64,000 nt of DNA from Enterobacter sp. R4-368 (GCF_000410515.1 NC_021500.1:4092001-4156000); one strand, 5' to 3'. Positions 1 through 7,670 are shown, counted from the first letter of the stretch. The notes: a model not told the origin generated them from the letters alone. Translations and numbers: made by a program.

Positions 1-115
1 TGCACTCACGCATCATGTCGATATTCTCTTCCTGCAGGCAAGAAAGCGCACAGTGTTCGCAAGCCGCAGCGCATTGATAACAGGCTTCTGCGCATCGTTG
101 ATGTTCTGTATGCAT
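1..115 (-). CDS. Four-helix-bundle copper-binding protein (DUF326 type), 5' part
   Basis: This is the N-terminal 38 codons of a minus-strand gene cut by the left edge. The protein starts MHTEHQRCAEACYQCAAACE and continues with the spaced Cys pattern (C-x3-C-x2-C-x4-C-x2-C-x3-C) typical of small DUF326/YhjQ-type ferredoxin-like four-helix proteins that bind copper through Cys-lined helices. The start is the ATG at 115-113, preceded by a GGAG ribosome site (rc of 122-125). The rest lies outside the window, so length and partner genes cannot be judged. Family assignment is from the cysteine pattern only. Confidence 0.8.
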   Translation of the reverse strand, partial: MHTEHQRCAEACYQCAAACEHCALSCLQEENIDMMREC

Positions 116-438
116 GATTTATCTCCATAATATTTGTGCGTCATAAGATAAGTGTGCACAGAATATTTATCCCTACCATTTTATTTACACAATTCATCAC
201 ATCTGTCCTTTTATTAGGCGAGAGAAATTTTACTAACCCGCTTATAACTATAAAGATTTATTTTTAATGCAACATATGTGTTTAAATATTTCTTTAAAGA
301 TTGTTGTTTTTATATTGATATATTTTCGGGTGATCAATTGACTAATCGTGATAAATAGCCAGACTTAAGACTCCAACGCGATTGATATGGGTTATTAACC
401 GTATCGATTATATCGAAAACGAGATGTGGAGATATAAC
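116..438. other. Intergenic region, AT-rich, divergent promoters
   Basis: About 320 bases without a gene between the divergent copper-protein gene and the YciG-like gene. It is strongly AT-rich compared with the backbone. A short inverted repeat GGTTATTAACC lies at 390-400 just before the plus-strand gene. It must hold promoters for both flanking genes, but I could not choose a -10/-35 pair with confidence. Confidence 0.5.
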
Positions 439-612
439 ATGGCCGAACATAGAGGCGGTTCCGGTAATTTCGCTGAAGATCGTGAAAAAGCGTCAGAAGC
501 GGGGCGTAAAGGTGGTCAGCACAGCGGTGGTAATTTTAAAAATGACCCCGAACGTGCATCCGAAGCCGGTAAAAAAGGTGGTAAAAATAGCCACGGCGGT
601 GGCCAGAAATAG
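439..612 (+). CDS. YciG-type KGG-repeat stress protein
   Basis: A 57-residue, very hydrophilic protein (MAEHRGGSGNFAEDREKASE...) with two copies of the KGG motif: a NFA-EDREKASEAGRKGGQHSGG unit followed by a NFK-NDPERASEAGKKGGKNSHG unit. This is the layout of E. coli YciG (59 aa) and other general-stress KGG proteins such as Bacillus GsiB. In E. coli, yciG belongs to the RpoS regulon and affects motility; its molecular role is unknown. The ATG at 439 was chosen because GGAG lies at 428-431; ATGs farther upstream in the same frame (e.g. 424) lack a ribosome site and add residues unlike the family. The E. coli partners yciF and yciE are not adjacent, so this may be a paralogue rather than the yciGFE copy. 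A terminator follows at 659. Confidence 0.85.
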   Translation: MAEHRGGSGNFAEDREKASEAGRKGGQHSGGNFKNDPERASEAGKKGGKNSHGGGQK

Positions 613-658
613 CCGTTTCGCTAGTTCTTTATATTATCTGTAAAGTTCAGAATGGCAG

Positions 659-688
659 CGGGCCGGAAACGGCTCGTTTATTTTTTAA
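659..688 (+). terminator. Intrinsic terminator after the YciG-like gene
   Basis: A 7-bp stem (CGGGCCG/CGGCTCG, one G-T pair) is closed by a GAAA tetraloop and followed by TTTATTTTTT. Confidence 0.85.
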
Positions 689-725
689 TTAACACTGTTT
701 TGAAAATAAGAAGATAGAGGTATTG

Positions 726-947
726 ATGAGTTCGAAAAATAATGATGAGGGTGAGAGGATATGCACATTACCTGAAGATTTATCTGAGCATTTATCTACT
801 CATTTAATTGAAGATTCTCACCATCCTGCCGAAGTAATTGCCATTAATTTTACCGAAGCAGTTGATTTACGTCTCCCACCTTACAAGAAACGTCTTGTGC
901 ATAAAATGGCCAGCCGCAAACAATCCCCAAAAGGCAATAATCAATAA
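726..947 (+). CDS. Small protein of unknown function (73 aa)
   Basis: I do not recognise this protein. It is soluble, with an acidic N-terminal half (MSSKNNDEGERICTLPEDL...) and a basic C-terminal tail (YKKRLVHKMASRKQSPKGNN). It has no signal peptide or membrane segment. The ATG at 726 has GAGG at 717-720; a TTG sits one codon upstream and is a less likely start. It is more AT-rich than backbone genes, like its neighbours in this accessory stretch. It has its own upstream terminator at 659-688, so it needs its own promoter. Being a real gene rests on the ribosome site and reading frame only. Confidence 0.55.
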   Translation: MSSKNNDEGERICTLPEDLSEHLSTHLIEDSHHPAEVIAINFTEAVDLRLPPYKKRLVHKMASRKQSPKGNNQ

Positions 948-1093
948 ATCCTTTTCACCTTTCTAACGGCGTTGTGCTTCTTCAACGCGGAGAACTCTTC
1001 TTTTCAAGTTATGCCGCTGAAAGAGACAGGAAACTTTCAGTCATTCGTTTTTACGAAAACGATCAGAATAATTTTTAGCGCATTGAAAACGAA

Positions 1094-1138
1094 TAAAAAA
1101 AACCTTCAGGCCGGCAAATCCGCGTTGTACCTGAAGGC
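1094..1138 (-). terminator. Orphan intrinsic terminator, minus strand
   Basis: A perfect 8-bp stem (CCTTCAGG at 1103-1110 with CCTGAAGG at 1130-1137) is followed on the minus strand by eight T residues (A run at 1095-1102). Confidence 0.75.
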
Positions 1139-1172
1139 ATGCAATTGCATTTTCGTTACTAACAATAAGCGT
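1094..1172 (-). ncRNA. Candidate small RNA on the minus strand
   Basis: A strong intrinsic terminator faces the minus strand at 1094-1138, yet no minus-strand gene precedes it for more than 1.5 kb. A plausible -10 (TAATAAT, rc of about 1174-1180) lies roughly 45 nt upstream of the stem, giving a transcript of about 75-80 nt with the terminator as its 3' hairpin and U tail, which is the architecture of Hfq-dependent sRNAs. The transcript would contain the palindrome ATGCAATTGCAT (1139-1150). No -35 was convincing. I do not recognise a known sRNA family. Confidence 0.3.
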
Positions 1173-1404
1173 GCTAATTATTAGCAAATTTCAACAGGAA
1201 AATCGCTATAAAACAGCGAGTTGCGATGAAATAAACCGATCTTTTCGAATGAATTTTTTTATCGTTAACACATTGATGTTATTGATGATTTATCTGCATT
1301 TCATCCATCAGGCGTTTACAACCCAACCGGTGTCGCAGCGGCTACCGGGCCTTATGGTATTTTTTTGCCTGCCGCCTGGCCTCTATAACAGCGGAGGATC
1401 TATA

Positions 1405-1515
1405 GTGAGTGAACTGAAGGCAACGAGAGGAGGTTTCGTGTTCAACGTTGAAAAAGATGACCCTCGTGAAGCGCCGGAATCGGGGGATAAAAAACCCCAA
1501 CCGGTGAAGAAATAA
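1405..1515 (+). CDS. Small charged protein (36 aa), unknown
   Basis: This short ORF has an ideal ribosome site: GGAGG at 1393-1397, seven bases before a GTG start at 1405. An intrinsic terminator begins right after its stop. The product is polar and lysine/proline-rich at its end (GDKKPQPVKK), with no membrane segment. A second in-frame GTG at 1438, four bases after AGAGGAGG (1426-1433), could give a 25-residue form. The open frame extends upstream to 1171 through hydrophobic codons, but without a ribosome site. I do not recognise a family; gene status rests on the signals on both sides. Confidence 0.5.
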   Translation: MSELKATRGGFVFNVEKDDPREAPESGDKKPQPVKK

Positions 1516-1517
1516 AT

Positions 1518-1550
1518 AAAAAGGTCGCTACGGCGGCCTTTTTATTTATT
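1518..1550 (+). terminator. Intrinsic terminator
   Basis: A 9-bp stem AAAGGTCGC/GCGGCCTTT (one T-G pair) with a TACG tetraloop closed by C-G, then TTTATTTATT. It ends the small gene at 1405. Confidence 0.85.
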
Positions 1551-1716
1551 ATTCAGTTTGTTACAGCAACGCCTTGAAGAGACTCGCGCGTATCTCAACG
1601 GCCTGGTTTGTTTATCGAACGCAAATTGACGCCTACTGGTCGGCTCTGTTTCTTATCAATACTCTGGCGCGCACATCTGGCTTCAGGCACCGCAAGCCAT
1701 CCTGCCTCGCGCCGCT

Positions 1717-2031
1717 GTGGGCATCATGACGGCCCGGAAGGCGGATGAACCAACTTCGGCGCGCGATTTTTACCATCAGCAGCAGGCGCTGCGCCTGCTG
1801 CTGCGGCTGACATTGAGTGGCAAATTGCCTGTTTGCGCGGCGCTTGACCATCTCAACCTTGCTGCGCGGTGGGCGGACAGGATCTTGTTGTTACACCGGG
1901 GAAAACGGGTGGCACAAGGCACGCCGGAACAGGTGATTCAGCCACCGCTTATCGCGCCGTGGTACGGTGCCGGGGGCGAAGTGATCCCGCATCCGGGCGG
2001 GGACACGCCGCCGCTTTTTCTCTTGGTCTGA
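1717..2031 (+). pseudogene. Remnant of a siderophore-type ABC transporter ATPase (C-terminal part)
   Basis: The frame keeps the C-terminal third of an iron-siderophore/hemin-type ABC ATPase (FecE/FhuC/HmuV class). ADEPTSARDFYHQQ stands where the Walker B/D-loop LDEPTSALDxxHQ should be, followed by a degraded H-loop region (CAALDHLNLAARWADR for CxVLHDLNLAARYAD) and RILLLHRGKRVAQGTPEQVI, the usual tail. The switch histidine order and several conserved positions are changed. Upstream (about 1555-1716) only scrambled sequence with stops is left, and Walker A and the signature motif are gone. No permease or binding-protein genes adjoin. It is a decayed gene and cannot encode a working ATPase. Confidence 0.75.
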
Positions 2032-2106
2032 TAAACGCCACTGTTGGCTGATGAAGCCGTATTTTTGCTAAAGTTTAGTGTGACTTAACTGATGCGGAGA
2101 TCGGCA

Positions 2107-2700
2107 ATGACCTTACCGCCTTTGCAGGCGCTCATCTGTTTTAATGCTGTCGCTCAACACGGCAGTATGAAAGCGGCGGCAGCGGCATTATCCATCAGCG
2201 CCAGCGCAGTGAGCCAGCAGATTGCCAAACTGGAAGCCTGGGTTAATGTACGGCTGTTTATGCGCGGTTCGCGCGTGCTGACGCTGACGCCGGAAGGGAA
2301 AATTTACCTGCGGGCTATTCAGCCTGCCTTTCATCAGATTTCACAAGCCACCCACCGGTTAATTGACGCGGCGGCGCACCGCCGTGTGAGCGTCAGTTGT
2401 TCAACGGAGTTTGCCATGCACTGGTTGCTGCCAAGGCTTGGCGGCTTTGAACGTTATTACCCGCATGCCGAGGTGCTTATCACTACCACTACGCGGGACG
2501 TTGATTTGAAAAGAGAAGGGATCGATTTTGCTTTTCGCCGCACGGTGCAGGCCGGGAGTGAAGGTATCCTGCACCCGCTGGAGAACAGCGGCGGGGTGCT
2601 GCTGATTTACGATAAATCGGCGCTGTTAGAACCCCTTTGCCACGCCTTTCGCGACTGGCTGCTGGCCGCCGCGCAGGAACATCATTGGCCGGAACGGTAA
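2107..2700 (+). pseudogene. LysR-type regulator with internal in-frame deletion
   Basis: The frame has an intact N-terminal winged-helix domain of the GcvA subgroup (residues ~1-62: LPPLQALICFNAVAQHGS, then AAAALSISASAVSQQIAKLE). The effector-binding domain runs normally to about residue 140 (GIDFAFR). It then jumps directly to the C-terminal end (GVLLIYDKSALLEPLCHAFRDWLLAAA), so roughly 100 residues that normally lie between are missing. The total is 197 residues against about 300 for the family. The reading frame survives, so a truncated DNA-binding protein might still be made, but effector binding should be lost. The ATG at 2107 has GGAG at 2095-2098; an ATG at 2092 is in frame but has no ribosome site. 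It follows an ABC-ATPase remnant, consistent with a decaying locus. Confidence 0.7.
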
Positions 2701-2752
2701 ATGCAAAGGGCGCGGCATGTTCGCGTTCCGGCAATGGCGCGCTCATTGGCGG

Positions 2753-3580
2753 TTACGCATATTTCCACCACAATCGATGCAGTTCATATCCCTTGTCACC
2801 GGGTTCGGGCCGCTTTTCCCAGGGTTTATCGATAATAAAGTGCAGGTTTTTTACCTGCGCTAAATCCCACATTTGCGGATGCTGGAGCGGCAACGTTTTT
2901 AAGGCGTTATAACCATAATGCAGCGGTAGCCAGCGGTCGCGGAACACTTCGTTCAGAAAATCCTGCTCGGCAAAAACATAGCCCGAAATATCGGCTTTCT
3001 CAGCCAGCTTCGCCATCATCTGCTGATAAAGGGCATTATCCGGCGTGAGCAGCAGAAACCCGCCGTTCAGGTAGTTATCCAGCGACGCCGGTGGGTTGGC
3101 ATGCATTTGCGCGTCCGTACACCAGCTGTAATAGCAGTTTTCCGGCCGCCAGCTCGCCGGATAGCTTTCGATATGGTTAGGGTTACAGCGACAGGCATGG
3201 CAGGCGGCAATGGTGCCTGCGGCCAGTGGCAGTTCAAAAAGGTGATCCATATTTTGCAGCACCAGCATATCGGCATCGAGAAACGCCACTCGCTGGTATT
3301 CCTCAAGCGTCCACACTGCCAGTTTGCTCCACACGTCGGCAAAACGGGCGTTTGCATAGCGGCTTTCAAGCGTGGGATCGGGGCCGATAACCGGCACTTC
3401 CCGCACTTTGCAGCCTTGGGCGCTCAGGTGCTGGCGCGTGCTGTCGTCAATGGCGTCGGTAACCATCACCACCAGCGGCCACGGCGAACCGCTGGCGCGC
3501 AGCGAACGGTGCAGTGTTTCTACACCCGGCAGGTAATCTGGCTGCGTCAGGAGAGTTACCCAGGCGAATGCGGCGCTCAT
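2753..3580 (-). CDS. Glycosyltransferase family 8 (galactinol-synthase/glycogenin-like)
   Basis: A 275-residue GT8 enzyme. It would transfer a sugar from a nucleotide-sugar donor with retention of configuration, using a divalent metal. The metal-binding DxD is D102-A-D104 in AFLDADMLVL; LNGGFLLL (~170) and the late HFIIDKPWEKRP (~246), carrying the third metal-ligand histidine, are also present. There is no signal peptide or membrane span, so it is cytosolic. The fold and motifs resemble plant galactinol synthases and glycogenin more than the LPS-core GT8 enzymes. It overlaps the upstream oxidase gene by four bases (ATGA), so the two are translationally coupled and probably act on one pathway. 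Donor and acceptor cannot be read from sequence. Confidence 0.85.
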   Translation of the reverse strand: MSAAFAWVTLLTQPDYLPGVETLHRSLRASGSPWPLVVMVTDAIDDSTRQHLSAQGCKVREVPVIGPDPTLESRYANARFADVWSKLAVWTLEEYQRVAFLDADMLVLQNMDHLFELPLAAGTIAACHACRCNPNHIESYPASWRPENCYYSWCTDAQMHANPPASLDNYLNGGFLLLTPDNALYQQMMAKLAEKADISGYVFAEQDFLNEVFRDRWLPLHYGYNALKTLPLQHPQMWDLAQVKNLHFIIDKPWEKRPEPGDKGYELHRLWWKYA

Positions 3581-4959
3581 GACAACAGCTCCGTCATAAA
3601 GGTGTTGAGAAATTTGCCCTGCGGATCAAAACGCTGGCGTATAGCCTGAAACGCCGTCCATTGCGGGTAGAGCGTTGGCCAGTCGTATAAAGTCGGATCG
3701 AAGTATTTCCCCCAGTGCGGCTTCCCGCCTTCTTCTGCCAGCAACTGTTCGGCGGCGCGCAGAAACGCCAGCCCTTCTTCAGAGAGTGAGCCGTCTTCGG
3801 CGTAATAGACCACAAAGCCAAAAAAACAGGTCGCTTGCTGCCAGGCCGGGCTTAGCCATGCTCCGGAAGGCCCGGTGCAGCGCAAAATAATCGGATAGTG
3901 CATATGCGGGTGCGATTGCTGATGCCACGCTTTAATGCGCGCAATCACCGCCGGGGCACGCGCCAGTGGAATACCGATCTCAATATTGATTTGCGGCGTG
4001 GCGATACCCCGGCAGAACACCTGGTAGATATCACCAATCACATCTGAAAAGTCTTTAAAGCGCGTTACGGTGCGAAACGGCTTGCCGTTTTCATCAACAA
4101 TATTGGTGTCGTCATGCATCTGCTCCAGCGTTTTTTCCACCGTGTCGTTCATCTGCGTGTCGGTCTCTTCCCGTTCCACCAGATCACCATGATTATCGCG
4201 CCATAGCGCCATTTCATCGGCGGTGGATTCGCGCGCGTTCCAGGTGTGAACTTTGTTTTCATCCGGGAACCACCACGTTTTGCTGAACGCCCACTGCTGG
4301 TTCCAGCTAAGCAAGTCTTGCGCAAGATTCCCGGCGCTGCTGGCGCTTTTAAAGCAGGTATACAGCGTTGCCGGGCGCGTGCGCAGGGTGACGGCGGTAA
4401 TCGCCCCCAGCGTGCCGAGCGCCAGTTGCGCGGCGGCAAACGCGGGTTGCTGGCGGTCAAGCTCGTGGATCTGCCCGGCAGCATCCACCAGCCGGATACG
4501 CAGCGCTTCATCCGCCAGCGAGCTTTGCTGCATGCCCTGGCCGTGGGTCCCCGTTGAAATGGCGCCTGCCAGCGTTTGTGAATCGATCACTCCCGGCGAC
4601 GCGTACAGCATGCGGTTCATGACGCTGAGGAGTTCAAACACTTCGTGCAGCTGCGTCCCGGCGCCAAACGTTACGCTGTCGTCATCCACCGCCAGCACAC
4701 CGCGCAGCGCAGAGATATCAATTAGCGTATCGCCCGGCTGGCTCAGTTTCAGCATGCGCCCAGGCGACATGCGACTGCCCATCACCCGCACGCACCCGGC
4801 AGCGGCGGCAATAACCTGCTGCAACTGCGCTTCATTTTCCACATGGATAACGGCGTTTTTGCTGGCCAGTACCGCGTTTTTCGCCCAGTTGAAAAGGTGC
4901 GGATCTTGCGGGTCTGCATGCGGCTGTAGGCGTGGAAAAAGGGTCTGCGTGTCGTTCAT
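3577..4959 (-). CDS. FAD-linked aldonolactone oxidase (D-arabinono-1,4-lactone oxidase family)
   Basis: A 460-residue enzyme of the vanillyl-alcohol-oxidase superfamily. The N-terminal FAD-binding domain (~20-190) includes the GSRMSPGRML loop and the ISTGTHGQG segment. The ALO-type substrate domain follows and ends with the signature HWGK (in GGKPHWGKYFDP). Characterised relatives oxidise aldono-1,4-lactones to ascorbate-like enediol lactones, reducing O2 or cytochrome c. The start at 4959 was chosen for GAGGAG nine bases upstream; the frame runs 17 codons farther without a ribosome site. It is first in a two-gene operon with the GT8 gene, which suggests a glycosylated lactone or ascorbate-type product. 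That pathway is inference. Confidence 0.85.
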   Translation of the reverse strand: MNDTQTLFPRLQPHADPQDPHLFNWAKNAVLASKNAVIHVENEAQLQQVIAAAAGCVRVMGSRMSPGRMLKLSQPGDTLIDISALRGVLAVDDDSVTFGAGTQLHEVFELLSVMNRMLYASPGVIDSQTLAGAISTGTHGQGMQQSSLADEALRIRLVDAAGQIHELDRQQPAFAAAQLALGTLGAITAVTLRTRPATLYTCFKSASSAGNLAQDLLSWNQQWAFSKTWWFPDENKVHTWNARESTADEMALWRDNHGDLVEREETDTQMNDTVEKTLEQMHDDTNIVDENGKPFRTVTRFKDFSDVIGDIYQVFCRGIATPQINIEIGIPLARAPAVIARIKAWHQQSHPHMHYPIILRCTGPSGAWLSPAWQQATCFFGFVVYYAEDGSLSEEGLAFLRAAEQLLAEEGGKPHWGKYFDPTLYDWPTLYPQWTAFQAIRQRFDPQGKFLNTFMTELLS

Positions 4960-5203
4960 GGGCGGCTCCTCGCTCAGATTTTTATTTATTAACCAAGCGT
5001 AGCGCATCACAGAAACGTGTGAGTGTTGGCGCGGCTTTTCAAGGCGCTTCGGCGTGGCGCAACAGAGGATGGGGGACTGTTAGCCTCGCGTAATACCAGG
5101 CAGGTGGAATACCAAATTAAGCTCCCTGCTTGCCACGGTATCGCGGACGTAACGCTGTGCGGCCTGATGAGTGAGGATTTACCGCGTGATGGTCGAAATG
5201 GGC

Positions 5204-5226
5204 CCGCGCGACATAACGACGCGCGG
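5204..5226 (-). terminator. GC-rich hairpin downstream of ydeJ
   Basis: CCGCGCG (5204-5210) pairs with CGCGCGG (5220-5226) around a 9-base loop, just past the ydeJ stop. The U tract on the minus strand is poor (GCCCATTT), so this may be a weak terminator or a 3'-end stabiliser. The rest of 4960-5239 shows no gene. Confidence 0.35.
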
Positions 5227-5239
5227 CGGAGTGAAAAGG

Positions 5240-5770
5240 TTAGCGGTTTAATAACGTTATTAATGTTGCCAGCGCATATTTCACCGACTGCTCAATCACG
5301 CTTTCGCAATCCCCGGCAAAGTGGCGCAGCGCCGTGATCGGCGCTTGTCCCGGTAGCGCCCAGGCAAACCACACGGTTCCGGCCGGCGTGCCATCTTCGC
5401 CGCCATCCGGGCCGGCATAACCGGTGACCGCAATCCCGACCGGTTCATGGCTGACCGCGCAAGCGCCTTGCACCATCTCGCTGGCCGTCTGCTCGCTCAC
5501 CGCCGTCCAGCGCGCCAGCGTTTCGCGTTTGACATGCAACAGGGTACTTTTCGCTTCATCGGTAAACGAAACAAACCCGCAGCCAAAGAAGGCTGGCGTA
5601 TCGCCTGCGGCGCACAGCGCAGTGGCGATTTGTCCGCCGGTACAGGATTCCGCCGTGGTAACGCGTAGCTGTTTTTGGGTAAGCAACTCACCCAGTTGCG
5701 CTGCCAGCATTGGGATAGGCAGGCAGAGCAGCGCATTCATGTTGTTCGTTAAGGTAATATCTTCATTCAT
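5240..5770 (-). CDS. ydeJ: CinA C-terminal-domain protein YdeJ (PncC family)
   Basis: A 176-residue stand-alone CinA C-terminal domain. It has the family motifs TTAESCTGG (~37-45, containing the catalytic serine) and ITGYAGPDGGEDGTPAGTVW (~115-135). It matches E. coli YdeJ over its whole length, including the variant FGCGFVSFTDEAK where true PncC has a YxGG motif. PncC enzymes deamidate nicotinamide mononucleotide in NAD recycling; E. coli YdeJ has not been shown to do so, so the activity is open. No clear ribosome site precedes the ATG at 5770; the ATG ten codons later is an alternative start. It appears to be a single-gene unit. Confidence 0.85.
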   Translation of the reverse strand: MNEDITLTNNMNALLCLPIPMLAAQLGELLTQKQLRVTTAESCTGGQIATALCAAGDTPAFFGCGFVSFTDEAKSTLLHVKRETLARWTAVSEQTASEMVQGACAVSHEPVGIAVTGYAGPDGGEDGTPAGTVWFAWALPGQAPITALRHFAGDCESVIEQSVKYALATLITLLNR

Positions 5771-5828
5771 AAGCTATTTTTCGTAAAGTCGGTTGTGACT
5801 CGGTAAGCAAAGTATAGCGAGCGAAAAG

Positions 5829-6278
5829 TCATGATGAGTTTTTGGGAATAATCGAGATATGGCCGTTGCGCTCAAGAATGGCGAATTTAATCTCCGCCAG
5901 ATCGGCGATGCCCTGGTTATTTCGCGCTGACACCATAATGTCGTCGCGCGTGATATCGGCTTCGCGCATTTTGTTTTCCAGCATTTGACCATTCTCCACT
6001 AACACCACCGGCGTGCCGTCGATCAGGTTTTCCGCCCCTTTGACATACTTCTTCAGCGTGCCAAATAAGATATCCACCACCACCAGCGTGATAATGGTCA
6101 GCGCCGCGCCGGTCACGGAAAAGTCATTACCGAGTAGCGCTTGTTGCGTGGCTTCACTGATGATCAGCAGCAAAATCAGATCAAAAGAGGTCATCTGTAG
6201 CAGCGCCCGGCGCCCGGCGATTTTGAATACCACCATCAGTACCAGATAGATAGCTATCGCGCGTAATACCATGTCCAT
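5829..6278 (-). CDS. DUF421 (YetF-type) membrane protein
   Basis: A 149-residue membrane protein. The N-terminal part has about three transmembrane helices: ~2-20, a segment around 30-48 (SFDLILLLIISEATQQALLG) and ~55-72. A cytoplasmic domain follows (LIDGTPVVLVENGQMLENKM...ITRDDI...GIADLAEIKFAILERNGHISI), the DUF421/YetF arrangement. Bacillus relatives (YetF, YrbG) are linked to spore and membrane functions; there is no established role in enterics. It lies ten bases after the gene at 6289-6804 and is almost surely in one transcript with it. Confidence 0.85.
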   Translation of the reverse strand: MDMVLRAIAIYLVLMVVFKIAGRRALLQMTSFDLILLLIISEATQQALLGNDFSVTGAALTIITLVVVDILFGTLKKYVKGAENLIDGTPVVLVENGQMLENKMREADITRDDIMVSARNNQGIADLAEIKFAILERNGHISIIPKNSS

Positions 6279-6288
6279 CGCGTTCTCC

Positions 6289-6804
6289 TCAGGGCCAGAT
6301 AAACTGCGTCAGGGTAAGCGGGGGGGCGTTATTCACTGCAATCCGCTGCGTGCTGTTACCGACGCCGAGCGGTGTCAGCCCCAGCCATACGGTCAGCGGT
6401 TTATCGGCGGCGGGGCGGGTATATTCCAGCACCAGTTCGCCGCTGCGGCTGAACATGTTGAGCGGTTGTGGTTGCAGGGTGCGGATCTCAAAATCGTGCA
6501 TGAAATCGCCGCCCAGGGTGAAAGTGATGTGGTTGTCGGCCGTAGCACTGGCGGTTATCTGCATATCCAGATCGCTTTGTAGCCGACCAAAGCGGTCGTA
6601 CTCGACGGTGAGACGGTGATCGGCGCTGGTCGCCGTTTTTTTGCTCAGCCAGCCTTGTGAAAAGAGCCCGCACAGCCCGGCAATCACAATGGCGATAAGC
6701 GCTATCGCCCCCCATTTTTGCACCTGCATTTCAACATGCAGCCAGAAGGGGTTATCTTTCACGGGCCATGTTCGCTCTGCGTCAGCGCTGCTTTTTTTCT
6801 CCAT
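6289..6804 (-). CDS. Single-pass membrane protein of unknown function
   Basis: A 171-residue protein with a short charged cytosolic N-terminus, one transmembrane helix (~30-52, GAIALIAIVIAGLCGLFS) and a ~115-residue external domain predicted to be mostly beta (SDHRLTVEYDRFGRLQSDLDMQI...ITFTLGGDFMHDFEIRTLQPQP). I do not recognise a named family. The ATG at 6804 is preceded by GGAGGG; the open frame extends 24 codons upstream without a ribosome site. It is first in a two-gene operon with the DUF421 protein, so the two probably act together at the inner membrane. Confidence 0.75.
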   Translation of the reverse strand: MEKKSSADAERTWPVKDNPFWLHVEMQVQKWGAIALIAIVIAGLCGLFSQGWLSKKTATSADHRLTVEYDRFGRLQSDLDMQITASATADNHITFTLGGDFMHDFEIRTLQPQPLNMFSRSGELVLEYTRPAADKPLTVWLGLTPLGVGNSTQRIAVNNAPPLTLTQFIWP

Positions 6805-6896
6805 ACGCCCTCCACGGGTTCGCCGTAAATAACGTAAAGAGTGTAGATGACGAGGGGAGAAAGAGCGCTTCGTCACGCCAGCGCTCTGTGTTGAGA

Positions 6897-7670
6897 TCAG
6901 CGCGTAATACGGGGTGTCACGCGCCCGTGCAGCGCCGGGTTGTCGCTTTCGTCTTTCAGTTGCACACCCGTGAGACGGCGCAGAAATGCCTGTTCCAGCA
7001 ACCAGGCGAGCTTAAACGCGGCGGCCTCGTAATTGAGCCCTTCCGGGCGAATGTTAGAGATGCAGTTGCGCTCGGATTCAATGCGCTGGCGCGCGGGTTT
7101 CCAGGTGAGGTAGACGCCGAGGCTATCCGGCGAGGATAACCCCGGACGCTCGCCAATCAGTATCGCCACCGCTTTACTGCCCAGCGTTTCGCCAATGTCA
7201 TCGCCAAGCGCCACGCGCGACTGGTGCGCCAGCACGATGGGCCCCAGGGAAATGCCCAGCGTGTCCAGATAGGGCTGCAGGGCGGTGATAAGCCCGACAG
7301 ACTGACGGTGTACGGCGTGGGAAGAGAGCCCGTCGCCAATCACCAGCAGCAGATCGTGCGCGGGCGGGCGATGTGCGGCAAGGGTTTCGCGGCTCTCATC
7401 ACTCAATCGGCGGCCCAGATCCGGGCGGTTCAGGTAGATATGCCGATCGGCAGCGGCACTGTGCGCATCCAGCGTTTTTAAGCCAAGCGCATGGAGTTGT
7501 TGCGCCAGGTTTTCGCTGTCGAACGGTTGGTGAATGGCATCACGCGCCTGGGCGTGCGCGAGGCCAAAGTTGAGCACCTCCCGCGTCGGCAGGCTTGCGC
7601 CGCTGCGCCCCAGCGCAATGCGGGCATCGGTAAACTCACGCAGCAGTGTCCAGGCATCGGGTCCATTCAT
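6897..7670 (-). CDS. eutC: Ethanolamine ammonia-lyase small (beta) subunit
   Basis: EutC pairs with EutB to form the adenosylcobalamin-dependent enzyme that splits ethanolamine into acetaldehyde and ammonia. The 257-residue protein has the family core (TDARIALGRSGASLPTREVL, then VIGDGLSSHAV, GDDIGETLGSKAVAILIGERPGLSSPDSLG, and SERNCISNIRPEGL). The start is the ATG at 7670, which overlaps the eutB stop (ATGA). The frame stays open further upstream only because it runs inside eutB. It is shorter than the microcompartment-type E. coli EutC (295 aa) because it lacks the N-terminal extension that targets that enzyme into the eut microcompartment, in keeping with the absence of shell genes here. 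Confidence 0.95.
   Translation of the reverse strand: MNGPDAWTLLREFTDARIALGRSGASLPTREVLNFGLAHAQARDAIHQPFDSENLAQQLHALGLKTLDAHSAAADRHIYLNRPDLGRRLSDESRETLAAHRPPAHDLLLVIGDGLSSHAVHRQSVGLITALQPYLDTLGISLGPIVLAHQSRVALGDDIGETLGSKAVAILIGERPGLSSPDSLGVYLTWKPARQRIESERNCISNIRPEGLNYEAAAFKLAWLLEQAFLRRLTGVQLKDESDNPALHGRVTPRITR

Noticed and set aside
972..1184. 70-codon plus-strand frame before the small gene at 1405
   Set aside because: No ribosome site, and it crosses the minus-strand terminator hairpin at 1103-1137.
4253..5002. 249-codon frame antisense to the lactone oxidase
   Set aside because: Shadow frame; the oxidase on the minus strand has clear family motifs.
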